NCBI RefSeq assembly: GCF_900114015.1 | Contig: NZ_FORN01000005.1 | Span: 1-64,000, forward strand | Direction of reading: 5' to 3' | DNA length: 64,000 nt | Source: Caulobacter sp. UNC279MFTsu5.1 | GTDB lineage: Bacteria; Pseudomonadota; Alphaproteobacteria; Caulobacterales; Caulobacteraceae | Part shown: positions 8,439 to 17,077 of the stretch, one piece after another | Numbering within the stretch: the stretch's first letter is position 1 | How the letters are laid out: every line of letters starts with the position of its first letter | Made by a program: the position numbers and the translations under genes | The notes under the pieces: model-generated | Seen by the model: only the letters and a program-made list of their open reading frames with translations | Database searches by the model: none | What the model was told of the DNA's origin: nothing

Positions 8439-8825
8439 TCAGCGGCCGCCGAGGCCGATCTCGCCTTCGCCGATCTTGCGGCCGCCCTCCTTGAAGAGGA
8501 AGGCCGGCGCGTCCGGCTTGACCGCGACTGGGTCGCCGCAGCGCAAGGCGACGTCGACGGTCTCGCCCGGATCGACCTTTTCGCGGTCGCCCGGTAGCTC
8601 GATGGCGCACATCATCTCGTCCCGGACGCCAGGAAAGACGAAGGTTGGTCGATAGCCCCTGTAGAACGGGTTCTCGCGGCCGATCGGGCCGTTGGCCGGC
8701 AGCAGGGTCAACCGGGCCGGTATGGCGGCCTGGGCGGGAAAGGTCGTGGCGTCGGGCGCGCTGGCCGCGACGGCGGGAACGGCCAGGATCGCCGCCAGGA
8801 TCACGCCATGGGGTGCAAGCTTCAT
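8439..8825 (-). CDS. Secreted protein resembling EF-Tu domain 3
   Basis: The 128-residue protein begins with a signal peptide (residues 1 to about 23, ending AASA). The mature part follows the C-terminal beta-barrel of elongation factor Tu almost strand by strand: NPFYRGYRPTFVF at 52-64 parallels the TPFFKGYRPQFYF of E. coli EF-Tu, the IELPGD/VDPGE segment parallels its IELPEG/VMPGD, and FLFKEGGRKIGEGEI at 109-123 parallels FAIREGGRTVGAGVV. No GTPase domain is present. The start at 8825 follows a GGAGAGG site. The role of an exported EF-Tu-like barrel is unknown. Confidence 0.75.
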   Translation of the reverse strand: MKLAPHGVILAAILAVPAVAASAPDATTFPAQAAIPARLTLLPANGPIGRENPFYRGYRPTFVFPGVRDEMMCAIELPGDREKVDPGETVDVALRCGDPVAVKPDAPAFLFKEGGRKIGEGEIGLGGR

Positions 8826-8933
8826 CGTCCTCTCCAAATTGTCCCGCCCCGGCGCAGACTACCGATCGGACGTCCGCTGGGAAGCGGTGCGAGGCGGCTT
8901 GAAAGCCAAGGGGCGGCTTCAGATGCAACCTCC

Positions 8934-9040
8934 GTTGTCATCCCGGCCGAAGCGAAGCGTAGAGCCGGGATCCAGGGGCCGCTGTAATGCGCCGGCCCCT
9001 GAATCCCGGACAGCCTCTGCGAGGCTTCCGGGATGACAAC
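8934..9040. repeat. Family A palindromic repeat
   Basis: This copy starts GTTGTCATCCCGGCCGAAGC, has a GTAGAGCCGGGATCCAGG inner arm and ends GGATGACAAC. The copy at 40146 is nearly the same subtype. Confidence 0.8.
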
Positions 9041-9097
9041 CGATTCTGGGCTTCTGATAAGCCTCGGGATACTTCGCCGATCAATGGGGTTCGGTCC

Positions 9098-9565
9098 CTA
9101 AACCCCCACCGACCAGCAGAACAGCTCGCCGTCCTCCTCGTCCGTCCGCTCGCCGGTGCGCCGGAAGCCGTTGGCCTCCAGCACCCGCTGCGAGGCGGCG
9201 TTGTGGATCGAGGTCTCGGCAGTGACGGTGGCGACGCGGTGGTCGGCCCGGGCCCAGGCCAGCAGGTCGGCCACGGCCCGCCGGGCGACGCCGCGCCGGC
9301 GACGCGAGGCGGCGACGCCGTAGCCGATCATCACCGTGTCGCCGACATAGGGCGGGCGGACCAGCGAGGTCAGGCCCACCACCTCGCCGTCCTCGACGAT
9401 CAGCCAGGCGTTGGGGTGAAAGCTCTCGCCGACCTCGGCCGCCAGGCCGCGCAGCAGGGCCAGCACCTCCGGCGCCTCGACCCCGCCCTCGGCGACGGCC
9501 AGGCCGTCGGGGGACTCGCCCGCGATCAGGGCGGCGAAATGGGCGTCGGTGGCTTCGATCAGCAT
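9098..9565 (-). CDS. GNAT family N-acetyltransferase
   Basis: The 155-residue protein has the GNAT fold with the acetyl-CoA motif A as RRRRGVARRAVADLL and an ETSIHNAASQRVLEANGF segment that is typical of RimJ/RimL-like members. The substrate could be a protein N-terminus, amino acid or drug. It stands between a family A repeat and an unrelated hypothetical gene. Confidence 0.88.
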   Translation of the reverse strand: MLIEATDAHFAALIAGESPDGLAVAEGGVEAPEVLALLRGLAAEVGESFHPNAWLIVEDGEVVGLTSLVRPPYVGDTVMIGYGVAASRRRRGVARRAVADLLAWARADHRVATVTAETSIHNAASQRVLEANGFRRTGERTDEEDGELFCWSVGV

Positions 9566-9620
9566 GGCGGATGTATCGCCGCGTTCCCTACGCCTGTCAT
9601 CCCGGACGACGGACCACGAC

Positions 9621-10145
9621 TCAGGATTTCGGCCGCGTGATCTTCACGCCCGAGGCCAGCAGCTGCGGCTTGACGTTCAGGGCGTAGTCCTCGTCGAACC
9701 GGGCCTGGGCGTCGGCCTTGACGGCGTCGGCCACGCGGTCGCGGGCCTCGCGGGCGGGGGCGAAATTGAGGTCGCAGGCGCTGGTCGCCGGATCCTGACC
9801 CGGGTCGGCCGCGCCGCTCTCGCCCGTGGGCAGTTCCTCCGAGATCGGGTCGGTGCAGCCGAGCAGGCCGGTCATCGACGAGAAGCAGATCGACCGCTGC
9901 AGATAGGCCCGCAGCCGCCAGCCGCATTGCACGGCCCGCTGGTCGACGCCGTCGGGGACCTTGCGATCGACGTCGTAGCGCAGGAACACCTGGTGGCGGA
10001 CCATGGCGCTTTCCGCCCGCCGGGCCTTGGTCAGGACCAGCCGCAGGTCGCTGGCGGCGACCGTCATGGTGGCGCTGGCGCCCTTGACGGTGCTGGGCTG
10101 GGCGACCACGGGCGGCGGCGAGGCGGGCGGTGGTCCGGCTTGCAT
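9621..10145 (-). CDS. Hypothetical protein
   Basis: The 174-residue protein starts with a Pro-rich stretch and has no clear signal peptide. The middle holds four Cys (CGW, ICF, LGC, ACD) and the rest is charged. A GGGGGAC ribosome binding site lies before the ATG. I recognise no family. The gene order gives no functional hint. Confidence 0.6.
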   Translation of the reverse strand: MQAGPPPASPPPVVAQPSTVKGASATMTVAASDLRLVLTKARRAESAMVRHQVFLRYDVDRKVPDGVDQRAVQCGWRLRAYLQRSICFSSMTGLLGCTDPISEELPTGESGAADPGQDPATSACDLNFAPAREARDRVADAVKADAQARFDEDYALNVKPQLLASGVKITRPKS

Positions 10146-10211
10146 GACGAGGTCCCCCTTGATCGTGAAACAACCTTAGGGTGGAGGTTGGTCCAGCGTC
10201 AAACGGCGCGG

Positions 10212-10484
10212 CTAGTCCGGTCTTCGGGCGGCGTGCCGGATCCGCAGGACAAAGACGGCATCGGCTTTCACGCGGTAGCGGATCAGATAAGGGCGAATGA
10301 GCGCGAGCTCTCTGCGGCCATTTCCGACGCTGCGGCCTCTATCGGGATTTTCAGCCAGGTCCTCGGCGGCGGCGACCAACTTCAAGGAAAATCGCTGAGC
10401 CGCCAGCGGACTGAACTGAGCGATATAGCTTCGGATCGCCAGAAGGTTGGCGCGCGCCTCTTCCGTCCAGACTACTCGCCGCAC
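10212..10484 (-). CDS. ParE/RelE-family toxin
   Basis: The 90-residue protein follows the ParE pattern: VVWTEEARANLLAIRSYIAQFSP at the N-terminus, NPDRGRSV in the middle, and LIRPYLIRYRV with the final VFVLRIRHAARRP. Plasmid-type ParE toxins act on DNA gyrase. The start is GTG at 10484, which lies inside the 3' end of the antitoxin gene, so translation is coupled. A decayed paralogue lies at 12109-12391. Confidence 0.85.
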   Translation of the reverse strand: MRRVVWTEEARANLLAIRSYIAQFSPLAAQRFSLKLVAAAEDLAENPDRGRSVGNGRRELALIRPYLIRYRVKADAVFVLRIRHAARRPD

Positions 10485-10651
10485 TTCGGGGCGGGGCTTT
10501 CGTCGGGCGCGCCCCAGGAAAGCAGCCAGCGCTTCATGGCCTCATGGCTGATGACCCGGCCCGCCGCGATATCGGCGTCGGCGCGAGCGTCCGCCGCCGC
10601 TTCAGCGTCGTCGTCGATCTCGTCGAAAAGGGAGGGTTCGGGCTTCGACAT
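10472..10651 (-). CDS. Antitoxin of the ParE-type toxin
   Basis: The 59-residue acidic protein has a run of Asp/Glu/Ala and then AAGRVISHEAMKRWLLSWG, the DNA/toxin-contact segment of the small antitoxins that pair with ParE. The ATG at 10651 and the TAG at 10472-10474 place its end 13 bases inside the toxin gene. A second antitoxin with the same ending motif is at 12445-12621, about 45 percent identical by eye. Confidence 0.8.
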   Translation of the reverse strand: MSKPEPSLFDEIDDDAEAAADARADADIAAGRVISHEAMKRWLLSWGAPDESPAPKCGE

Positions 10652-10691
10652 AGGTTCAACCTACCACGATCTCGGCCGTCCAGGGAGGTCT

Positions 10692-11975
10692 CTACCGCCC
10701 GGCCCGCCGGCGCAGGGCGCCGCGCATGAAGTCCTGGGGCGGATCGGCCTCGGCGATGATCGAGTCGCGGATGGCCCGGGGCTCGCCGAACAGGTGGCCC
10801 TGGCCGTAGCCGATGTCGAGCTCCAGTACGTCGACCACCTGGCGCTCGTGCTCGACCTTTTCGGCGATCACCTCGATGCCGTAGCGGCGGGTCAGGCCGG
10901 CGAAGTCCTCGGCGTTCAGGTCGGGCAGCGAGGCGATGACCAGCTTGCCGTCCTGCTCCTCCAGCTGGTCCAGCATCATCTGGGCGCCGATCTTCAGGAA
11001 CTTGACGTCGGCGCGGGCCAGGTCCTGGAAGTCGAGGTCCAGGTCGGTGACCTTGTCCAGGCTGAAGCGGAAGCCCAGGCTGGCCAGGCGGGCCATGTGG
11101 CGGGCCTCGACCGGGCCGCGGTCGTTGAACGCCTGCTGGCCCAGCTCGAAGATCAGCGCGCCGTGCAGGTCCTTGTTGACCTGCAGAAACTCCAGGAACT
11201 GGGCGAAGAACGCCTCGTCGGCCAGGCTGGCCAGCGAGATGTTGCAGAAGATCCCGACCTTGCGGTCCTGCTTGGCCAGGCGGCGGACGATCTGCACGCA
11301 GCGGAACAGCAGCAGGTTGTCGATCGCGGCCGTCAGGCCCTCGGGCTCGGCCACGGCCAGGTACTCGGCCGGCATCATGATGCGGCCGGTGTCGTCGCGC
11401 AGCCGCGAGAAGCTCTCGTAGAACACGGTCCGGCGCTGGGGCAGGCTGACCACCGGCTGCAGGTAGAGGTCGACCCGGTTCTCGGCCAGGGCGTCCTGCA
11501 CCACCTCGATCAGGGCGTTGGACTGGGGCGAGCGGCCGCGCGGCTCGGCGCGGGCCACCTCGACCTGGTAGCTCAGCTGGTGCTCCAGCCGCTCGCTCAT
11601 GCGTACGACCAGGTCCTCCAGCTGGTGAACCTCGGTGGTCAGCTCGGCCGAGCGGCGCTGGGCGTCGTCGGCGACGGTCTCCAGCAGGCCGGTGATGCGG
11701 GCGTCGACCTTCTCGACCTGCTCCAGCAGGATGCCGTGGGCCTCGCGGATGGTCTCGATGTCGACGCGCAGGGCCGCGCCCTGCAGGACGCCCGCGATCA
11801 CGCCGTGGACGGCGAAGCATAGGCCCATGGCGCCGATGAAGGCGGCCAGGCCGACGGCCGGCGCCGCTCCCATCCGCCAGAGGGCGAGGGAGACCACCAA
11901 GGCCAGACAGAGATAGGCGCCGGTCAGCAGCGCCAGCATCAGCCTTCGCATTCGAGGGTTCCTACGAATCGTCAA
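10692..11975 (-). CDS. tipF: TipF-like flagellar/cell-cycle protein with degenerate EAL domain
   Basis: The 427-residue protein has two N-terminal membrane helices (about 10-34 and 38-64), a coiled coil (about 75-135) and a C-terminal EAL domain (about 153-415). The EAL signature is E187-S-F instead of EAL, and the DDFGTGYSS loop is replaced by LDKVTDLDLDF, so phosphodiesterase activity is unlikely. This matches C. crescentus TipF, a c-di-GMP-binding protein needed to place and assemble the polar flagellum. Location beside feoAB also fits Caulobacter gene order as I remember it. Confidence 0.85.
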   Translation of the reverse strand: MTIRRNPRMRRLMLALLTGAYLCLALVVSLALWRMGAAPAVGLAAFIGAMGLCFAVHGVIAGVLQGAALRVDIETIREAHGILLEQVEKVDARITGLLETVADDAQRRSAELTTEVHQLEDLVVRMSERLEHQLSYQVEVARAEPRGRSPQSNALIEVVQDALAENRVDLYLQPVVSLPQRRTVFYESFSRLRDDTGRIMMPAEYLAVAEPEGLTAAIDNLLLFRCVQIVRRLAKQDRKVGIFCNISLASLADEAFFAQFLEFLQVNKDLHGALIFELGQQAFNDRGPVEARHMARLASLGFRFSLDKVTDLDLDFQDLARADVKFLKIGAQMMLDQLEEQDGKLVIASLPDLNAEDFAGLTRRYGIEVIAEKVEHERQVVDVLELDIGYGQGHLFGEPRAIRDSIIAEADPPQDFMRGALRRRAGR

Positions 11976-12108
11976 GCTCAGTATGCGAGTCGCGCTAGCC
12001 GTGAGTCGAACAGATTAACGACTCTGAGCCATTACGCCGCGCCTTAACCACAAATCAGCTCTTCGTGAACGCGTGGGGAAGGTTGGCGGGATCAGGTTCC
12101 CTCCGTCG

Positions 12109-12391
12109 TCAATCGGGTTGCGGGGCGCCATGCCGGATGTGGAGCACATGGACGCTCCCAGCCTTGACCTCGTAGAGCACCAGATAAGGGCGGACGACGG
12201 TCAGTTCCCGCAGGTTGTCGCCAAGCGGCCGACCTCTGTCCGGATGCTGGGCCAGACTCTCGACGACCGTGACCAAGCGCCCGTGAACCGTTGCGCCGCG
12301 AGCGGGGCGAACTGGCCGATATAGGCGCGAATGCCGGCGAGAGGATGGCCCTTGCGGACCAAATGACCCGAACGGAGGCGGCGTCTGTCAT
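12109..12391 (-). pseudogene. Decayed ParE-type toxin gene
   Basis: Three reading frames together rebuild a ParE toxin close to the one at 10212. The first gives MTDAASVRVIW, the second IRAYIGQFAPLAAQRF, and the third LVTVVESLAQHPDRGRPL to VLHIRHGAPQPD with a TGA at 12109-12111. Two frameshifts, near 12340 and 12280, break it. Its antitoxin gene upstream is still open. Confidence 0.8.
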
Positions 12392-12444
12392 GTCCAGGCC
12401 TGGGAGCGGGAGGCTCTCGGAGCCGTTGGCGAGAGGTTCCGGGG

Positions 12445-12621
12445 CTATTCGCCGACCTTCGGCGGCGGAAGCTCGTTCGGGGTTCCCCACGACAGAAGCC
12501 AGGCCTTGGCGGCTTCATGGCTGACGAACTCGCCCGCCGCGATCTCGGCGCGCGCTTCGGCGATCGCCGCCGCGTCGTGGGCTTCATCGATATCGTCAAA
12601 GATCGCGGGTTCGAGCTTCAT
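12445..12621 (-). CDS. Orphan antitoxin of the decayed ParE copy
   Basis: The 58-residue protein has the same plan as the antitoxin at 10472: acidic Ala-rich start, then AAGEFVSHEAAKAWLLSWG and a Pro-rich tail. The ATG at 12621 and the TAG at 12445-12447 are intact while its toxin partner has frameshifts. It may persist as a neutral remnant or as an anti-addiction factor; this is inference. Confidence 0.75.
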   Translation of the reverse strand: MKLEPAIFDDIDEAHDAAAIAEARAEIAAGEFVSHEAAKAWLLSWGTPNELPPPKVGE

Positions 12622-12739
12622 GCCCCGAGCCTAGCACGGAAAGAGGCCTCGGGCAGCCCGCCGGCGCCTGAACGGGGCGGAGCGCTGGACCCTGCGGCGC
12701 TCCGCCACCCAATCGCCACATGACAGCGTGACCTTGGAC

Positions 12740-12756
12740 TGATAATCGTTCGCAAG
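12740..12756. promoter_or_regulatory. Fur-box-like site before feoA
   Basis: TGATAATCGTTCGCAAG lies 17 bases before the feoA start. It resembles the GATAATCATTCGCA half of proteobacterial Fur boxes with one difference. Iron-dependent repression of feoAB would be expected. Confidence 0.6.
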
Positions 12757-12772
12757 TTTTTCCGGTGCGATC

Positions 12773-13108
12773 ATGTCCGACGTCCTCAGCCTAGCCCCAG
12801 ACTTCACCGCCATCCCCGCCGCTCCCCAAGCGGATCGGGGCGCCGAAAGCCCGCTCAGCAAGGCCCGCAAGGGCCAGCGCGGCGTGATCGTGCGGGTCGG
12901 CGGCGAGACCGGGCGGTCGGAGTCGATCGATCCCGAGGAACTGGAGCGCCGCCTGCTGGAGATGGGCTTCGTCGAGGGCGCGGTGTTCGAGGTGTTGCAC
13001 GAGGGGCTGTTCGGCCGCGACCCGATCGCCGTGCGCATCGACGACATGCGCGTGGCCCTGCGCCGCCGCGAGGCCGCCGCCGTCACCGTCCAGTTCGAAG
13101 AGGCCTGA
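12773..13108 (+). CDS. feoA: Ferrous iron transport protein A
   Basis: FeoA is a small SH3-like cytoplasmic partner of the FeoB iron transporter. Residues 30-108 show the domain with RKGQRGVIVRV, LLEMGFVEGAVFEVL and the final RIDDMRVALRRREAAAV. At 111 residues it carries an extra N-terminal stretch of about 28 compared with typical 75-85 residue FeoA. It lies four bases before feoB. Confidence 0.9.
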   Translation: MSDVLSLAPDFTAIPAAPQADRGAESPLSKARKGQRGVIVRVGGETGRSESIDPEELERRLLEMGFVEGAVFEVLHEGLFGRDPIAVRIDDMRVALRRREAAAVTVQFEEA

Positions 13109-13112
13109 CGCC

Positions 13113-14987
13113 TTGACCGACGCCGCTCTCCGTCCCGCGCGCCTGGCGCTGGTCGGCAATCCCAATTCCGGCAAGACCGCCCTGTTCAACGCCCTGACCG
13201 GCAGCCGCCAGAAGGTGGCCAACTACGCCGGCGTCACCGTCGAGCGCAAGGAAGGCGTGCTGACCCTGCCCGGCGGCCGCGGCGCCCACGTGCTGGACCT
13301 GCCAGGCACCTATTCCCTGCGGGCCCGCAGCCCCGACGAGGTGGTCACCCGCGACGCGGTGCTAGGCCGCTTGTCGGGCGAACAGGCGCCCGACGTGCTG
13401 ATCTGCGTGGCCGACGCCACCAACCTGCGGCTGGTGCTGCGGCTGGTGCTGGAGCTGAAGCAGGTGGGCCGACCGTTCGTGCTGGCCCTGAACATGTTCG
13501 ACATCGCCCAGCGCCAGGGCCTGCGCATCGACCTGGAGCGGCTGTCGGCCGAGATCGGCGCGCCGATCGTCACCACCGTGGCCACCCGCAAGCGCGGCCT
13601 GGAAGAGCTGGTCGCCAAGGCCGACGCCCTGGCGATCAGCCATGAGGGCGAACACGACAACGTCTGGCGCGAGCCGACCGCCGCCGAGATCCGCGCCGCC
13701 CACCGCGAGGCCCAGCGCATCGTCAAGGCCTGCGTCCGCCCGCCCGAGCGTCCGGACACGGTGACCGGCAAGGTCGACGCGGTGCTGCTGCACCCGGCCG
13801 CCGGCCTGCTGATCCTGTTCGCCCTGCTGTTCGTGATGTTCCAGGCGGTGTTCACCTGGGCCAAGCCGGTCATGGACCTGATCAACCTGGGCTTCGAGCA
13901 TGCGGGGCTGCTGATCGGCGCCGTCCTGCCCGAAGGGCTCCTGCGCAGCTTCGTCACCGACGGCCTGATCGCCGGGGTCGGCAGCGTGCTGGTGTTCCTG
14001 CCGCAGATCCTGATCCTGTTCTTCTTCATCCTGGTGCTGGAAGACAGCGGCTACATGACCCGCGCGGCCTTCCTGATGGACAAGATCATGGGCGGGGCGG
14101 GCTTGCACGGCCGGGCGTTCATCCCGCTGCTGTCGAGCTTCGCCTGCGCCATCCCCGGGATCATGTCGACGCGGGTGATCGACAACAAGCACGACCGGCT
14201 GACCACCATCCTGGTCGCGCCGCTGATGACCTGCTCGGCGCGGATCCCGGTCTACACCCTGATCATCGCCGCCTTCATTCCCGACTCCAAGGTCTGGGGC
14301 GTGCTCAGCCTGCCCGGCCTGGTGATGTTCGGCCTCTACGCCAGCGGCATCGTCAGCGCCCTGCTGGTGTCGTTCGTGATCCGCAAGATCTTTTGGCGCG
14401 GCACGGTCGAGCCGTTCATGATGGAGCTGCCGACCTATCGCTGGCCCGAGCCGCGCAACGTGCTGATGAACCTGTGGACCCGGGCCCGGATCTTCATCGA
14501 GCGGGCCGGCCGCATCATCCTGCCGCTGATGGTGCTGGTCTGGGTGCTGTCGACCTTCCCCTATCCGCCGGAGGGCGCGACGGGGCCGGCCATCGACTAC
14601 AGCTTCGCCGGCCGGCTGGGCCATCTGATCGCGCCCGTCATGCAGCCCATCGGCTTCAACTGGCAGATGACGGTGGCCCTGATCCCTGGCTTCGCGGCGC
14701 GCGAGGTGGCGGTGGCGGCCCTGGGCACCGTCTACGCCGTGGGCGGCGACGCCGACAGCCACGACGCGCTGAGCACCCTGCTGTCGCACCAGTGGTCGCT
14801 GGCCACGGCCCTGTCGTTCCTGGCCTGGTACGTCTTCGCCCCGCAGTGCGCGGCGACCCTGGGCGTGGTCAAGCGCGAGACCAACGGCTGGCTGTGGCCG
14901 AGCGTGATGTTCCTCTACATGACCGGCCTGGCCTACCTGGCCTCGTTCACGGTCTATCACGTGGCCGTGGCGATGGGGGCGGGGTAA
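13113..14987 (+). CDS. feoB: Ferrous iron transporter B
   Basis: FeoB imports Fe(II) through the inner membrane. The 624 residues start with a G domain: G1 GNPNSGKT (about 14-21), the switch I Thr in NYAGVTVE and G3 DLPGTYSL. The C-terminal half has the two Gate motifs, with Cys in SSFACAIPG and LMTCSARIPV, and about eight membrane helices. The start is TTG, as no ATG occurs before the middle of the G domain; a GAAGAGG site in the feoA end precedes it. No separate feoC is seen. Confidence 0.92.
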   Translation: MTDAALRPARLALVGNPNSGKTALFNALTGSRQKVANYAGVTVERKEGVLTLPGGRGAHVLDLPGTYSLRARSPDEVVTRDAVLGRLSGEQAPDVLICVADATNLRLVLRLVLELKQVGRPFVLALNMFDIAQRQGLRIDLERLSAEIGAPIVTTVATRKRGLEELVAKADALAISHEGEHDNVWREPTAAEIRAAHREAQRIVKACVRPPERPDTVTGKVDAVLLHPAAGLLILFALLFVMFQAVFTWAKPVMDLINLGFEHAGLLIGAVLPEGLLRSFVTDGLIAGVGSVLVFLPQILILFFFILVLEDSGYMTRAAFLMDKIMGGAGLHGRAFIPLLSSFACAIPGIMSTRVIDNKHDRLTTILVAPLMTCSARIPVYTLIIAAFIPDSKVWGVLSLPGLVMFGLYASGIVSALLVSFVIRKIFWRGTVEPFMMELPTYRWPEPRNVLMNLWTRARIFIERAGRIILPLMVLVWVLSTFPYPPEGATGPAIDYSFAGRLGHLIAPVMQPIGFNWQMTVALIPGFAAREVAVAALGTVYAVGGDADSHDALSTLLSHQWSLATALSFLAWYVFAPQCAATLGVVKRETNGWLWPSVMFLYMTGLAYLASFTVYHVAVAMGAG

Positions 14988-14996
14988 CCGCCCCTC

Positions 14997-15107
14997 GTTG
15001 TCATCCCGGACGTAGCGCGCAGCGCGAAGATCCGGGACCGGGGCCTGAGCGCATGCGCTTCCGGCGGTCCCGGATCGGCGGCCCTGCGGGCCTTGTCCGG
15101 GATGACA
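14997..15107. repeat. Family A palindromic repeat
   Basis: This subtype starts GTTGTCATCCCGGACGTAGC and has the inner pair GATCCGGGACCG / CGGTCCCGGATC. It sits between the convergent feoB and DUF900-hydrolase genes and may help terminate both. Confidence 0.8.
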
Positions 15108-15116
15108 GGCGTGAGG

Positions 15117-16115
15117 TCAGTTCCCCGCCTGCGCCAATTGCAGCGCCGCCTGGTACGCCGCCGCGCTGATCGCCTCCACCTTCAGGGTGAAGCGGTTGTC
15201 CGTCGTTCCCAGCAGGGCGCGGGTCGGGATCACGTGGCGGTCGATGCCGCCCTCCAGGGTCAGCACCGCGTCGCGCCAGAAGGCGTCCTGGTCGAAATAG
15301 AAGCAGTGGGCCGTCGATGGATTGACCCGTTCGGGAAGGCTCAGGTCCAGACTGTTGAACAGGGCGCTGCAGTCGATGTCGCAGAACGAGGCCGGGGCCT
15401 CGGCCGGCAGGCCCACCCGGCCGGCGCGCGGCGTCGGCTCGCCGTTCTTGAGGTCCGAGATCTTCAGCACGCTGTCGAAGCGGTTCGAATAGATCGTGGT
15501 GCGGCCGACGTACTTGTTGAACCAGCGGCCGCCGTCCTGGTCGGCCGACAGGCTGCCCTGCGAGACGTCGCCGGCCACCAGCAGCAGCTGCGAGATCGAC
15601 CAGGCCTTGGCGTTGGTCTTGACGTCCTGGTAGGCCCAGCTGAACGCCTGGCGCACCACGAAGGCCCCCATCGAATGGGCCATGATGCTGACCCGCACCT
15701 GGCAGTCGGGGACCAGGGCGGCGACGAACATCGTCAGGGCCGAGTCGATCAGGGCGTTGGCGCTGGCCCGGGCGTTGCTGCGGTCGGCGTAGTAGCCCAG
15801 GGTCTCGCCCAGGGACGGCCAGTCGTAGCTGACATAGACGCCGGTCCAGCCGTGCGCCGCCAGCCTGGCGCGGTTCTCGGCGTCGCCCTTCAGGGCGTCC
15901 TTGAAGCTGGTGTTGAAGCCGTGGACGTAGAACAGCAGGTCGCCGCGGGGCAGGCCCTGCGGGGTCTTCTCGGTGAAGCTGTCCAGCACCGCCTTGCGCC
16001 AGGCCGTGGGGCTGAGCGCGGTCTGGGTCCCGTTGTCGGCGATCCGCAGATAGCGGACGGGGCCGATCTTGCTGTCGTCGGTTTTGGCGCGAAGCGAAAT
16101 CATGAACGCGGCCAT
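15117..16115 (-). CDS. DUF900 alpha/beta hydrolase
   Basis: The 332-residue protein has the alpha/beta hydrolase oxyanion segment FYVHGFNTSF near residues 62-71 and the nucleophile elbow AHSMGAF near residues 145-151. The spacing and the VSYDWPS strand fit the DUF900 family. No signal peptide is seen. The catalytic His is probably in GIDRHVIPT. The substrate is unknown. Confidence 0.85.
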   Translation of the reverse strand: MAAFMISLRAKTDDSKIGPVRYLRIADNGTQTALSPTAWRKAVLDSFTEKTPQGLPRGDLLFYVHGFNTSFKDALKGDAENRARLAAHGWTGVYVSYDWPSLGETLGYYADRSNARASANALIDSALTMFVAALVPDCQVRVSIMAHSMGAFVVRQAFSWAYQDVKTNAKAWSISQLLLVAGDVSQGSLSADQDGGRWFNKYVGRTTIYSNRFDSVLKISDLKNGEPTPRAGRVGLPAEAPASFCDIDCSALFNSLDLSLPERVNPSTAHCFYFDQDAFWRDAVLTLEGGIDRHVIPTRALLGTTDNRFTLKVEAISAAAYQAALQLAQAGN

Positions 16116-16179
16116 GTCGCCGTCTCCCGGTTTGCCCCCGTGCGACCCTAGCGCGAACGGGGGCGGGGAGTCTCGATGG

Positions 16180-16863
16180 CTAGCCCGGCAGTCCGATCAG
16201 GCGCGCCAGGGCCACGAAACCCGGCCAGGTCGGAGCCTGGAACATGGTCAGGTGGATGGCCAGCATCGCGCCCAGGGGCAGCCACCAGGGCGTGCGCCAG
16301 CGCCCCTTGAAGCCGTCCCAGAGGATCAGCCCGACCAGCACCGCCTCCACGGTCCAGAAACTGGGCGGCAAGGCGCTGGCCAGGCCGTTCAGCGACGGGA
16401 TGTTCATGCCGTAGGCCCGGCCCAGGGCCGGCGGCAGGGCGACGAACACGGTCGAGGCCATGAACCGCGCGTGCAGGAACCGCGTCCGCCGGTGGGCGAT
16501 GGCCAGGCCGTAGAGCAGGCTGAACAGCGCCAGCGACCAGAGGTCGATCCAGGCCAGGGTCAGCCGCAGCGGCACGTCGAAGTGCGACCGGGGGCCCAGC
16601 ATGTCGTGGACCACGACGAGGGCGCTGATCACCAGGCTCGGGGCGATCACCAGCGAGGCGCGGCCGATCCAGCGGTGGAAGCGGTTGTGGCCGTGGCCGA
16701 TCAGCCAGCTCTGGACCACCAGCAGGATCATCCAGGTCGTGGCCAGGGCGCCGTGGACGACGCGGATCGGATCCAGCGGCCCCACCCCGCCCGTGAAGCT
16801 GGGCCAGAACCCGAACATCGTGACGGCGAACGCCAGCAGGAAGGCGAGATAGAGATTGCGCAA
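16180..16863 (-). CDS. Multi-pass membrane protein
   Basis: The 227-residue form has about six hydrophobic helices and no soluble domain. Conserved-looking His residues occur at IRVVHGAL, IGHGHNRFHRW and FLHARFMA, an arrangement seen in small haem- or quinone-linked membrane proteins, but I cannot assign one. The frame is open far upstream. I chose TTG at 16863 because GGGGGAG lies just before it and the first helix starts directly after; an ATG at 16992 is the alternative. Confidence 0.6.
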   Translation of the reverse strand: MRNLYLAFLLAFAVTMFGFWPSFTGGVGPLDPIRVVHGALATTWMILLVVQSWLIGHGHNRFHRWIGRASLVIAPSLVISALVVVHDMLGPRSHFDVPLRLTLAWIDLWSLALFSLLYGLAIAHRRTRFLHARFMASTVFVALPPALGRAYGMNIPSLNGLASALPPSFWTVEAVLVGLILWDGFKGRWRTPWWLPLGAMLAIHLTMFQAPTWPGFVALARLIGLPG

Positions 16864-17077
16864 GGCCAGCTCCCCCGAGGTGGAGGCTTTGCGTAACACG
16901 GGTTCGCGGATGGGGCGATAGGAAGGCGGGGCGCCGCGCCCGGTTGCGGCTTGGGTGAGCAGGGCACGGGCTGGGTTGCCGATATGCGCCATGCCGGGGC
17001 GCCGTCGGACGATTTGGAGGTCCGAAACGGGGGGTAGCAGACGTTGCAGCTCGGTGGATTTGCGATAGCTTCGCCGC

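Noticed and set aside
9549..11822. A 757-codon plus-strand frame over the toxin and tipF genes
   Set aside because: No domain is seen, and both strands in that region are explained by the minus-strand genes.
11976..12108. Possible tRNA in the gap upstream of tipF
   Set aside because: The bases do not fold into a cloverleaf with a T-loop GTTCRANNC box at the right place.
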